Part shown: piece after piece, positions 6,821-14,723 of the stretch | Position numbering within the stretch: the stretch's first letter is position 1 | How the letters are laid out: each line of letters begins with the position of its first letter | DNA from: Flavobacteriales bacterium | GTDB taxonomy: Bacteria; Bacteroidota; Bacteroidia; Flavobacteriales_D; Sanyastnellaceae | Direction of reading: 5' to 3' | NCBI GenBank assembly: GCA_947442505.1 | Contig: CANEVR010000021.1 | Span: forward strand, 1 to 37,985 | Length of the DNA: 37,985 nucleotides | Made by a program: the position numbers and the translations under genes | The notes under the pieces: model-generated | Told to the model about the DNA's origin: nothing | The model's input: the letters and a program-made list of their open reading frames with translations, nothing else | Database searches by the model: none

Positions 6821-8074
6821 ATGGAAGGGAGGGTTGTCTTAAAAGCAGAGAACATCAGCAAGATGTACAGGTTGGGATTGGTCAATTCCCGTTCCCTTTC
6901 AGCGGATCTTAATCGTTGGTTGCATTTGGTGAGAGGGAAAGAAGATCCGCATTTGAAGATTGGTGAGATGAACAACAGAGCGGTGAAGGGAAATAGTGAT
7001 TATGTATGGGCTTTGAAGGACATCGATTTTGAAGTAAATGCAGGCGATACCATGGCGATCATTGGTCGCAATGGTGCTGGAAAATCTACTTTGTTGAAAC
7101 TGCTATCTCGTGTTACGCAACCTACCACAGGTAGTATAGGCGTGCATGGTCGCATTGCTTCGTTGTTAGAAGTGGGAACAGGTTTTCATCCTGAATTGAC
7201 GGGCAGAGACAATATTTATTTGAACGGCGCGATCTTGGGCATGCGCAAGAGCGAGATCAAGCAAAAGCTGGATCAGATCATTGATTTTTCTGGTGTAGAG
7301 CGATACATCGATACACCTGTTAAGCGATACAGCTCAGGGATGTATGTGCGATTGGCGTTTGCTGTGGCGGCGCATTTGGAGAGTGAGATTTTGATTATAG
7401 ATGAGGTGTTGGCCGTGGGTGATATGGAGTTCCAAAAGAAGTGTTTGGGCAAGATGGATGAGGTGGCCAAAGGACAAGGAAGAACGGTGTTGTTTGTGAG
7501 TCACAATATGGCTGCGGTGAAATCGCTTTGTGAAAAAGGGATAGTGATTGAGAATGGTCAAAAGGTTTTTCAAGGGCCTATTGGCGAGGCGGTCAAGCAT
7601 TACATGAGCAAGGGTTCTGAAAGTGCCCTTCGCCGACAATTTGATTTTGTCAAAAATGACCACTTTTCTTTGACAGAAATAGCGATTTATAACGATCCGA
7701 TTGGCCAGGAGGAATTGTTATTGGACAAGCACAAGATTCAGATTTCTACTTCATTTGAGGTGTTGTCCTCGGAAGTAAGTCACATTGCCTATCACGTTTA
7801 CAATGAAAGTGGCGACCCTATTTTTTCTATGGGTACCATGGACATTGCATTGCAAATGGGAACCAATACCATCACGTGTGAAATTCCACCTTATTTTTTC
7901 CAATCGGGTACTTATTATTTGTCTTTGTATGTGATCTCAAAATCGCAGAAAGCAATACTGATAGAAAAAGATGTCATGAGTTTTTTGGTGACCGATGGTG
8001 ACCGACAAATGGGCGCTTTCATGGGGAGAGAGCCGGGTGATATTCGACCTCAATTTAATTGGTTCAGCGCATGA
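6821..8074 (+). CDS. ABC transporter ATP-binding protein with C-terminal carbohydrate-binding domain (Wzt-like)
   Basis: Powers the Wzm-like permease encoded immediately upstream. Its 417 residues contain an ATPase domain: Walker A GRNGAGKST (82-90), TGRDNIYLNGAILGM, signature RYSSGMYVRLAFA (about 169-181), Walker B ILIIDEVLAVGD (190-201) and the switch histidine in VSHNM (H228). Residues from about 265 form a beta-sandwich extension like the Wzt C-terminal domain, which in characterised exporters (for example O9a) recognises the non-reducing end of the finished glycan. This suggests that the chain end carries a specific cap, and the cluster's methyltransferase or acyl-modifying genes may make it. 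The stop overlaps the next start as ATGA. Confidence 0.95.
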   Translation: MEGRVVLKAENISKMYRLGLVNSRSLSADLNRWLHLVRGKEDPHLKIGEMNNRAVKGNSDYVWALKDIDFEVNAGDTMAIIGRNGAGKSTLLKLLSRVTQPTTGSIGVHGRIASLLEVGTGFHPELTGRDNIYLNGAILGMRKSEIKQKLDQIIDFSGVERYIDTPVKRYSSGMYVRLAFAVAAHLESEILIIDEVLAVGDMEFQKKCLGKMDEVAKGQGRTVLFVSHNMAAVKSLCEKGIVIENGQKVFQGPIGEAVKHYMSKGSESALRRQFDFVKNDHFSLTEIAIYNDPIGQEELLLDKHKIQISTSFEVLSSEVSHIAYHVYNESGDPIFSMGTMDIALQMGTNTITCEIPPYFFQSGTYYLSLYVISKSQKAILIEKDVMSFLVTDGDRQMGAFMGREPGDIRPQFNWFSA

Positions 8075-9144
8075 TTCCGGTTACGCGAACATATTTCCCG
8101 AGTATAGAAAAATACCAAGCACAGGTAGCTCAGGTTTGGGAAGGCGGATGGCTTACCAATCGCGGTCAATTGTGCAAAACCTTGGAGAAGAATATTCAGG
8201 ATAAATTGTCTTCTCCTGTTTTGGTACTCATGAACAATGGAACCATTCCATTGCAAATTGCATTGAAACTATTGGGCAACGGTGGAGAGATCATTACCAC
8301 GCCATTCAGCTATGTGGCGACAGCATCATCCATTGTTTGGGAAGGCTGCACGCCTGTATTTGTCGATATTGATTTGGATACTTTGACGATAGATCCTAAT
8401 TTAATTGAAGCGGCCATTACGCCCAAAACATCGTGCATTTTGGCTACCCATGTTTTTGGAAATATTTGTCATGTAGAACAAATCAAGGAAATTGCAGACC
8501 GTTTTGGCTTGCACGTCATATATGATGCCGCACATTGTTTTGGCGTCCAATACAATGGAAAATCTGTTTTTGAATTTGGCGATATTTCTACTTGCAGTTT
8601 TCACGCTACCAAAATATTTCATACCGCCGAAGGCGGCGCGTTCTTTAGTCAGAACGAGCAATTGTTGCAACGCGCCTTTCGCATGCACAATTTTGGGCAC
8701 GTCACACCAGAGACATTTGAGGAAGTGGGAATCAACGGAAAAATTTCAGAGTTGAATGCGGCCATGGGAATGTGTGTTTTGGAGGACATCGATTTCATCG
8801 TGGAAGAAAGAAAGAAAGTGGTCGCGCATTACATGAAACACTTGTCTTTCGATGGTTTTAGAACACAAAAGTTGCAAGAAGGGTTGGATTGGAATGCAGC
8901 CTATTTTCCCATCTGGTTCGAGTCGATGGGTCAAGTGCAACGTGTTTTGCAGGCTTTGAATGAAGCCGATATATTTCCAAGAAGATACTTTAACCCTTCA
9001 TTGAACCAATTGCCTTATGTGCAGGGCAACGCATGTCCCATTTCTGAGGACATCAGTCAAAAAATATTGTGTTTGCCTTTGTACGTGGGCTTGACTACTG
9101 AGGATTTGGAATTGATTTGTGAAATCATAAATGCCAATTCATGA
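8071..9144 (+). CDS. DegT/DnrJ/EryC1/StrS sugar aminotransferase (PLP)
   Basis: Fold-type I PLP enzyme that would transaminate a nucleotide-linked keto sugar, most likely a dTDP- or UDP-4-keto-6-deoxyhexose, using glutamate. The 357-residue protein shows YDAAHCFG (D152 contacts the pyridine nitrogen) and SFHATKIFHTAEGGA with Schiff-base lysine K181. The FHATK-F-HT-EGG form resembles VioA-type 4-aminotransferases, but substrate assignment is an inference. The start is the ATG at 8071, overlapping the Wzt stop (ATGA); the TTG at 8059 is not needed. No 4,6-dehydratase or thymidylyltransferase is encoded here, so the substrate must come from elsewhere. The next gene overlaps its end (ATGA at 9141). 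Confidence 0.92.
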   Translation: MIPVTRTYFPSIEKYQAQVAQVWEGGWLTNRGQLCKTLEKNIQDKLSSPVLVLMNNGTIPLQIALKLLGNGGEIITTPFSYVATASSIVWEGCTPVFVDIDLDTLTIDPNLIEAAITPKTSCILATHVFGNICHVEQIKEIADRFGLHVIYDAAHCFGVQYNGKSVFEFGDISTCSFHATKIFHTAEGGAFFSQNEQLLQRAFRMHNFGHVTPETFEEVGINGKISELNAAMGMCVLEDIDFIVEERKKVVAHYMKHLSFDGFRTQKLQEGLDWNAAYFPIWFESMGQVQRVLQALNEADIFPRRYFNPSLNQLPYVQGNACPISEDISQKILCLPLYVGLTTEDLELICEIINANS

Positions 9145-9851
9145 AGTCTGTAGCCATCATGCAGCCGTATTTTTTCCCCTATTTGGGATATTTTCAGTTG
9201 ATTCATTCAGTTGACTTGTTTGTTTGTTTTGATGACGTGAATTTTATAAAGAAAGGATGGATTCATAGGAATCAAATAGTCGTTAATGGCGGCTCACATT
9301 TGTTTACAGTTCCATTAACTGGAGCCAGTCAGAATAGAAAAATTAATCAGATTGAGTTAGATGAATTTTATAAGTGGCGAACTGTTTTTTTAAAAATGAT
9401 TCGCTTAAATTATTCCAAGTGCCCGCAGTTCGATGTTGTTTTTAATTGGTTGGAAACTTGTCTGAATAGAGACTTTGACAAAATTTCAGAGTTGAATTAT
9501 TTAACAATTTTAGAAGTGCTGAAATTCTTGGATATAGATTCTAGGAAAGTGGTAAGATCTTCTTCGATTTACAACAATTCAGATTTGGTAGGTCAAGACA
9601 GAATTTTAGATATTTGTTTACAAGAAGGCGCAAGCAGGTATATCAATGCTTATGGAGGCCGAGAGTTGTATCAAAATGAGTTTTTTCAAGAGCAAAATAT
9701 TGAGCTTCGTTTTTTAAAAACAGGAAAGATTATTTACCCACAAAAAAGTGATATATTTGTTCCTTATATGTCCATATTGGATTTATTATTTAATGTCCCC
9801 AAGCATGATGTGAATGGCATGCTGAATAAATATGATCTTTTGACGCCATGA
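9141..9851 (+). CDS. WbqC-like family protein
   Basis: The 236-residue protein matches the WbqC-like family, found in many O-antigen and capsule clusters; I know of no settled activity. The characteristic N-terminus MKSVAIMQPYFFPYLGYFQL is present, followed by FDDVNFIKKGWIHRNQI, GSHLFTVPL and YINAYGGRELY. There is no signal peptide or membrane segment, so it is cytoplasmic. It overlaps the aminotransferase stop by four bases and the carrier-protein start by four bases, so it is coupled to both. That makes a role in modifying the amino sugar with a carrier-bound group plausible but unproven. The A+T-rich part of the cluster begins within its first 40 bases or so; one internal 60-base sample is only 25% G+C. 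Confidence 0.85.
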   Translation: MKSVAIMQPYFFPYLGYFQLIHSVDLFVCFDDVNFIKKGWIHRNQIVVNGGSHLFTVPLTGASQNRKINQIELDEFYKWRTVFLKMIRLNYSKCPQFDVVFNWLETCLNRDFDKISELNYLTILEVLKFLDIDSRKVVRSSSIYNNSDLVGQDRILDICLQEGASRYINAYGGRELYQNEFFQEQNIELRFLKTGKIIYPQKSDIFVPYMSILDLLFNVPKHDVNGMLNKYDLLTP

Positions 9852-10075
9852 GTTTAGAAAAAATATTGTCCGACGTGTTTGGAATGGTTCCAGAGCAGTT
9901 TCAAGATGAAACAAGCATTATGTCATTGCCTAATTTTGATTCAATGAATCACATGATGTTTATTACGGAGTTAGAAGGTTTATTTTCAATTGAGTTGACC
10001 GGGGATGAAATTGCTGAGATGGATACCATTGGAGAAGTAAAGAAAGTTTTGGTTTCTAAGGGTGTTTTGCTATAA
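9848..10075 (+). CDS. Acyl/peptidyl carrier protein
   Basis: A 75-residue carrier protein. The phosphopantetheine attachment motif is NFDSMNHMMF with Ser32 in DSM, on the second helix of a typical four-helix ACP pattern (EKILSDVFG at the start, AEMDTIGEVKKVLV at the end). It would carry an acyl or aminoacyl thioester in the cytoplasm. It is not the fatty-acid AcpP: the sequence is divergent and the gene lies between wbqC (four-base overlap) and the reductase gene (no gap). The adenylation enzyme two genes downstream is the obvious loader, as DltA loads DltC, but this pairing is inferred from position. No phosphopantetheinyl transferase is present in the window. Confidence 0.9.
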   Translation: MSLEKILSDVFGMVPEQFQDETSIMSLPNFDSMNHMMFITELEGLFSIELTGDEIAEMDTIGEVKKVLVSKGVLL

Positions 10076-10825
10076 ATGGATATTTCAGGCAAGAGGATAT
10101 TGATCACTGGCGGTGCAGGAAATTTTGGTCAATTTCTTTGTAATCACTTTTTGACTTTAGATGTCGGTAAGGTTATTCTTATCGATTTGGATTTTCATTT
10201 GGTAGATGATCAAATAAAAAATTCAAGTAAAGTTGATTTACATATTTGTGATTTGAGAAAGTCAAACGAGGTAAGTAGTGTAGTGAGTACGATATTTGCT
10301 GAAGGTCCTGTTGATGTTTTAATCAATAATGCGGGCTATATTCACAGTGAACCCTTGATTAATTTGTTGAATCGTGATAATCCCGTTCACTCAATAGAAC
10401 AGTGGAATAAAACCATAACACTGAACTTGACAACCTGCTTTACAGTTTCCGGTTATGTTGCCAGTCACATGGCTAAGAAAAGATCAGGAGGTGTTATCAT
10501 TAATGTTAGCTCTATCGCGGCCAAGGGTAATATGGGTCAAACAGCATATTCTGCCGCCAAGGCTGGAATAGAAGCAATGACTAAAGTTTGGTCCAAAGAG
10601 TTGGGAATGTTTAAAATTAGAGTGGCTTGTATTGCGCCTGGTTTTATTGATACACCCTCCACTCATGGAAGTTTATCCGAAGTAGTGGTAGACAGATGGA
10701 AGAAAAGTGTTTCTATTGGGAGGTTGGGAAAATTAGAAGAAATAGGTACGGCAATTCAATTTATCATTCAAAATGATTACGTGAATGGCACAGTAATTTC
10801 CATTGACGGCGGTTTAACAATTTAA
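10076..10825 (+). CDS. Short-chain dehydrogenase/reductase, FabG-like
   Basis: NAD(P)-dependent oxidoreductase of 249 residues. The dinucleotide-binding loop is TGGAGNFG (11-18), the structural NNAG motif is at 84-87, and the catalytic set is Ser145, Tyr158 and Lys162 (NVSSIAAK ... AYSAAKAG). The C-terminal PGFIDTP and VNGTVISIDGG also fit the classical SDR family. It starts directly after the carrier-protein stop codon. It could reduce a 3-keto (or 2-keto) group on the carrier-bound acyl chain, as FabG does, or act on the sugar. Its position between carrier and adenylation genes favours the first, which is an inference. Confidence 0.92.
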   Translation: MDISGKRILITGGAGNFGQFLCNHFLTLDVGKVILIDLDFHLVDDQIKNSSKVDLHICDLRKSNEVSSVVSTIFAEGPVDVLINNAGYIHSEPLINLLNRDNPVHSIEQWNKTITLNLTTCFTVSGYVASHMAKKRSGGVIINVSSIAAKGNMGQTAYSAAKAGIEAMTKVWSKELGMFKIRVACIAPGFIDTPSTHGSLSEVVVDRWKKSVSIGRLGKLEEIGTAIQFIIQNDYVNGTVISIDGGLTI

Positions 10826-10827
10826 TC

Positions 10828-12345
10828 GTGAGAAATCATCAGTACATATACAACCTAGGCCAAGCTTTTTCGACAATTGCCTCTGAATTCCAGGATAAAG
10901 TGGCGATTCAATTTTCTCCGGAGTTAGGCTGCACTTTTCGCCAAATCAACGCCCTTTCCAATCAATGGTCGCGGTACTTGAAGTTTAAAGGTATTCAATC
11001 GCAGGACGTCATTGCCATCTTGAATGAGAAATCACTTTCTTCATTTGCTTTGATGTTAGGTTGTTTAAAGGCGGGGATCATATATACCAATTTAGATGCC
11101 TCAAGTCCCAAGGTTCGCCTCAATAAAATAATCGACCGTTGCAATCCGAGGCTCATTTTTTCTGATATTGGAACCTCTATTCCGGGACTTGATTTTGAAG
11201 GATCAATAATTGACTCTGAGCTTGTTGATTTGTCAGATTTTTCTAATGAGGAATTCCTATCGGATTTTGATGGTTCCTTTGGCGCCTATATTATGTTTAC
11301 TTCGGGCTCCACAGGATTCCCAAAGGGAGCGGTTATTACACATAGTAATTTATTAAACTTCATACAATGGGGAAGGGAAACTTATTCCGTTCAACCGGAT
11401 GATGTTTTTACCAATGCCAATCCCATTTATTTTGACAATTCCGTTTTTGACTTCTATGTATCATTGTTCAATGGTGCATCTGTTGTTCCCTTGTCCCACC
11501 AACTTGTTAAAGATGCCAAAAGTTTGGTCTCTGCCATTGCCCTGAACAAGTGTACATTTTGGTTTTCTGTGCCCTCTCTCTTGGTCTATCTGCTTACAAC
11601 TCGCGTTTTGACAGCTGATACTTTTCCAACGATTCGGAGTATAGCTTTTGGAGGAGAAGGTTTTCCAAAGAATAAGTTATTGCAATTGTATCATTTGTTT
11701 TCAAATCGAATGTCAATATACAATGTTTATGGTCCTACTGAATGTACTTGTATTTGCTCATCCCATCGCGTAAATGATGAGGATTTTATAAATATGAATG
11801 AGTTGACCACATTGGGATATTTGGCTCCCAATTTTCGATATGAAATTCTTTCAACCAATGGTAACAGCAATGTTGGGGAATTGTGTTTGATAGGTCCTTG
11901 TGTGGGATTAGGCTATTACAATGACTCAGAAAGAACAGCACAATCATTCATAAGCAGAGACATACCATTTAAAACATGGATGTATCGAACAGGAGATCTT
12001 GTGGAAAGATCAGAAATAGGACAGTTGTATTTCAAAGGTAGATTGGATAATCAGATAAAGCACATGGGTTATCGAGTTGAGTTGGAGGAGATCGAGGCAG
12101 CGTATGCGAGCTTAAAAGAGGTAGATGAAGTGGGTGTAGTATATCAAAAATTGACGGCTGAGCTGGGTCAGATTGTGGCATTTATTAAGTTAAGTGATGC
12201 CAAGGTGAACGAGGATTTTTTATTAGGAAAAATCAAGGAAATTTTGCCACAGTACATGGTTCCAAGGATACAACGAATACTGGATGTTTTGCCTAAAAAC
12301 CAGAACGGGAAAATTGATAGAAACCAATTGAAACAGCTCTTATGA
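10828..12345 (+). CDS. Free-standing amino-acid-type adenylation enzyme (NRPS A-domain/DltA-like)
   Basis: Activates a carboxylic acid as its AMP ester and passes it to a carrier thiol. The 505-residue protein is a complete A domain: FTSGSTGFPKG (157-167), YFDNSVFDFY (201-210), YGPTECTC (301-308), YRTGD (386-390), KGRLDNQIKHMGYRVELEEI, and the catalytic lysine K495 in NGKIDR. D203 in FDNSVFD corresponds to the Asp that binds the alpha-amino group in NRPS A domains and DltA, so an amino acid is the likely substrate. There are no condensation or thioesterase domains. The start is GTG at 10828, since no ATG fits. It overlaps the next gene by four bases. Confidence 0.93.
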   Translation: MRNHQYIYNLGQAFSTIASEFQDKVAIQFSPELGCTFRQINALSNQWSRYLKFKGIQSQDVIAILNEKSLSSFALMLGCLKAGIIYTNLDASSPKVRLNKIIDRCNPRLIFSDIGTSIPGLDFEGSIIDSELVDLSDFSNEEFLSDFDGSFGAYIMFTSGSTGFPKGAVITHSNLLNFIQWGRETYSVQPDDVFTNANPIYFDNSVFDFYVSLFNGASVVPLSHQLVKDAKSLVSAIALNKCTFWFSVPSLLVYLLTTRVLTADTFPTIRSIAFGGEGFPKNKLLQLYHLFSNRMSIYNVYGPTECTCICSSHRVNDEDFINMNELTTLGYLAPNFRYEILSTNGNSNVGELCLIGPCVGLGYYNDSERTAQSFISRDIPFKTWMYRTGDLVERSEIGQLYFKGRLDNQIKHMGYRVELEEIEAAYASLKEVDEVGVVYQKLTAELGQIVAFIKLSDAKVNEDFLLGKIKEILPQYMVPRIQRILDVLPKNQNGKIDRNQLKQLL

Positions 12346-13025
12346 AAAAACCATTGATCATTTTTGGTACGGGGAAAATTGCTGACGTGATTTTTTACTA
12401 TGCAACAGAAGAATGTGGATTGGATGTGGAAGCTTTTGTCGTGGATCCACCTTTTGTCGGAAATGGAGAGTTTAAGGGACGCCTCGTTATTGCGTTAGAT
12501 CAACTGAAATCAAAATATCCTCCTGAGAAATTTGATGCTTTTGTAGCCATTGGATATCATCAACTGAATCAGTTGCGTGCTCAAAAGTGTATTGAGATTA
12601 GGAATCTTGGATATCAATTGATATCAATTGTTTCTCCTTCTGCAAACACTCCCAAAGACTTGATTCATGGAGTCAATTGTTTTATAATGCCGCCTTGTGA
12701 AATTCATCCTTGTGTAAAATTGGGTGAAAATGTATTTGTTTGGGGGGGGGCAATGATAGCCCATCATTGTGAAATAGGAGACAATTGTTGGATCACTAGT
12801 TCTGCGCAGATAGGCGGTGCATCAAGCATTGGTGCAAACACTTTCTTGGCTTTGAATGCAACAGTCAGTCATGGTGTCAAAATTGGAAAGTCTTGTTTCT
12901 TAGGTGCAAATACTCTTGTAACTAAAGATTTACTTGATACGCAAGTAGTGATTTCAGAATCTTCTAAGCCGATAAAATTGAATAGTACTCAGTTTTTAAA
13001 GTTCTCTTCATTTTCTAACTTGTAA
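12342..13025 (+). CDS. NeuD/PglD-type sugar O/N-acyltransferase (left-handed beta-helix)
   Basis: Acyl-CoA- or acyl-carrier-dependent acyltransferase of 227 residues. The N-terminal Rossmann-like part (PLIIFGTGKIADVIFYYA) binds the sugar nucleotide in PglD-type enzymes. The C-terminal part, from about residue 118, has hexapeptide repeats of the left-handed beta-helix (VKLGENVFVWGGAMIAHHC, CEIGDNCWITSSAQIGG, VKIGKSCFLGANTLVTKD). H141 or H142 matches the catalytic base. The four-base overlap with the adenylation gene ties it to that pathway. Codons 134-137 contain an uninterrupted run of nine G residues; loss or gain of one would shift the frame just before the active-site histidine. In this sequence the frame is intact. 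Confidence 0.9.
   Translation: MKKPLIIFGTGKIADVIFYYATEECGLDVEAFVVDPPFVGNGEFKGRLVIALDQLKSKYPPEKFDAFVAIGYHQLNQLRAQKCIEIRNLGYQLISIVSPSANTPKDLIHGVNCFIMPPCEIHPCVKLGENVFVWGGAMIAHHCEIGDNCWITSSAQIGGASSIGANTFLALNATVSHGVKIGKSCFLGANTLVTKDLLDTQVVISESSKPIKLNSTQFLKFSSFSNL
12742..12750 (+). repeat. G9 homopolymer inside the NeuD-type acyltransferase gene
   Basis: Nine consecutive G residues encode part of Trp-Gly-Gly-Ala in the middle of the coding sequence. It is the longest G run I see in the window; others reach six. Tracts of this length are known contingency loci in other bacteria, but switching here is only inferred. Confidence 0.85.
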
Positions 13026-13034
13026 TCAGTAGTT

Positions 13035-13760
13035 ATGAAAAGTACTTTTCCCATTATCCAATCAGTGCTGGAAGGGAACACTTTGGGAAAAGTAATTAAT
13101 CTAAGTCCGCAGGACACTTTGATTTTTCATTCGTCAGGATTTGCTGAGCTGCTCTTGACATGTGAAATGGACCAAATAGATTGGGTTGCATTATTGGGAC
13201 AGAATGTCTTGCCTCAGTATTTTCATTTGTATGATTTTCAGCCAGGTTTAATTGATAGTATACTTCATTCCAGTCCCAATTGGAATTTACTTCTTCGTAA
13301 ACGATTGAAGGGTATTCATGACTGTGAAATTATACCACGGTCTTTGCCGGAGCAATATGTGATGATCGATGCCAGAGATATTACAGAAGCGGATTTTAAC
13401 AAGATTCCTCAAGCCTTATATCAGAAATTTTATCCAGATATTAAGTCATTTAAAGAACATTCATGGGCAAAGATTTTATTCAATCAAGATTTTGAATTTT
13501 GCGCTATTTGTTATGCTGCTGCCTGGGGCAATGCAACAGCGGAGATTGATGTGTATACTGAAAGTCAGCTCCGTGGAAAGGGTTTTGCAGAATTAGTAGT
13601 GAATGCATTTATTTCAGAATTGAGACTTCATGGAAGATGTGCCAATTGGGATTGTTTTTTGGATAACTTTGGTTCGGTGACATTGGCTAAAAAATGTGGG
13701 TTTAATTTGAAACAAGAATATTGGATGTTATCAGTTTATAAAATCGATGAAGAAGTTTAA
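13035..13760 (+). CDS. GNAT family N-acetyltransferase
   Basis: A 241-residue cytoplasmic protein with a C-terminal GNAT domain. GNATAEIDVYTESQLRGKGF (about 166-184) contains the acetyl-CoA-binding Q-x-x-G-x-G/A-type loop (QLRGKGFA). The final part (NFGSVTLAKKCGFNLKQEYW) is the usual GNAT end, where Asn and the next helix close the fold. The N-terminal 100 residues are unlike the compact GNAT core and resemble the two-part architecture of larger GNATs (the PF12746 type, from memory). It could acetylate the amino sugar, or the amino group of an aminoacyl substituent. It begins nine bases after the NeuD-type gene and overlaps the next gene by 14 bases. Confidence 0.82.
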   Translation: MKSTFPIIQSVLEGNTLGKVINLSPQDTLIFHSSGFAELLLTCEMDQIDWVALLGQNVLPQYFHLYDFQPGLIDSILHSSPNWNLLLRKRLKGIHDCEIIPRSLPEQYVMIDARDITEADFNKIPQALYQKFYPDIKSFKEHSWAKILFNQDFEFCAICYAAAWGNATAEIDVYTESQLRGKGFAELVVNAFISELRLHGRCANWDCFLDNFGSVTLAKKCGFNLKQEYWMLSVYKIDEEV

Positions 13761-14718
13761 TTGGAAAAAAATGGGTCGGATTTTCAATCCACTTTCGATG
13801 GAAATGCCTCTTTGGGGGGTTGAGTTTGCTTTGGCTCCAAGTACATTGATTTTAGAGGACCGTGTTCGAGTATTTTTTAGTTGCCGTTCTCAAAGAGATC
13901 AAAATCAAGAGCAAGTTTCGTATTCTTCATATATTGACTTGAACCCTGATAATTTATTGAATATTATAGGGATATCAGATAAACCCATTGCCGAGTTAGG
14001 TGAGTTAGGATCTTTTGATGAGTTTGGTATAGTAATGACATCGGTGATAAGTTGGCAAGATGTTGTTTACGCATATTACATAGGATGGTCAAGAATGCGC
14101 TCAGTTCCTTATGCTACAAGTATCGGAATGCTTAGAAGTTTTAATCAAGGTGTAGACTTTGAAAGAATTGGCAAAGGAGGACCAATTATTACGTCAAGTT
14201 TAAACTCTCCAATGCGGGAGCATGCTTGTCCTATCGTCAGAAGATTTAACGATCAGTTCTATATGTGGCATATGGCCGGAATAAAATGGATAAAGGATGA
14301 TATGACCGGAAAAATTGAGCCTCAATATCAAATCACTTATTCCATATCTGGAGATGCCATCAATTGGACACCGATGGATAGATTTGTTATTGAACCTTTA
14401 ACAGAAGATGAGTGCCAAACAACACCCAACGTATTTTACAAGGATGGCGTATATCACATGTTTTTTAGTTATCGTCGCGCTTTGGATTTTCGAGATAATA
14501 TAGATCGTAGTTATAGGATTGGGTATGCCTACTCAGAGGATTTGGTTGATTGGACCAGAGAGGACAGTTGCGCAGGTATTGATGTAAGTGCTGATGGCTG
14601 GGATTCAGAAATGATTTGTTACCCACATATTTTTGAATTAAATGGCCAGTGGATTATGCTTTATAATGGAAATAATTTTGGTAAAGAAGGTTTTGGATAT
14701 GCAATTTTAGAAAGTTAG
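13747..14718 (+). CDS. Glycoside hydrolase-like five-bladed beta-propeller protein (GH43/GH130-like), cytoplasmic
   Basis: The 323-residue protein has repeated beta-propeller blades, each with a Tyr/Trp-rich strand, such as YAYYIGWSRMRSV, YMWHMAGIKWI, YHMFFSYRRALDFRDN and WIMLYNGNNFG. Acidic residues sit at blade starts (FDEFGIVMTSV, EDECQTTPNVF), as in the GH43/GH32/GH130 superfamily. There is no signal peptide, so it would act in the cytoplasm, unlike typical secreted GH43 enzymes. Homologues occur in O-antigen clusters without a proven role, as I recall. It might act as a phosphorylase, transglycosidase or trimming enzyme on a nucleotide- or lipid-linked sugar; I cannot say which. Its ATG at 13747 lies within the GNAT gene. 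Confidence 0.78.
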   Translation: MKKFNWKKMGRIFNPLSMEMPLWGVEFALAPSTLILEDRVRVFFSCRSQRDQNQEQVSYSSYIDLNPDNLLNIIGISDKPIAELGELGSFDEFGIVMTSVISWQDVVYAYYIGWSRMRSVPYATSIGMLRSFNQGVDFERIGKGGPIITSSLNSPMREHACPIVRRFNDQFYMWHMAGIKWIKDDMTGKIEPQYQITYSISGDAINWTPMDRFVIEPLTEDECQTTPNVFYKDGVYHMFFSYRRALDFRDNIDRSYRIGYAYSEDLVDWTREDSCAGIDVSADGWDSEMICYPHIFELNGQWIMLYNGNNFGKEGFGYAILES

Positions 14719-14723
14719 AATAT

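Noticed and set aside
13814-13819. A second G run (six) in the propeller gene as a phase-variation site
   Set aside because: Six G residues are too short to be a convincing slippage tract; another G6 occurs near 27405 in an unrelated gene.
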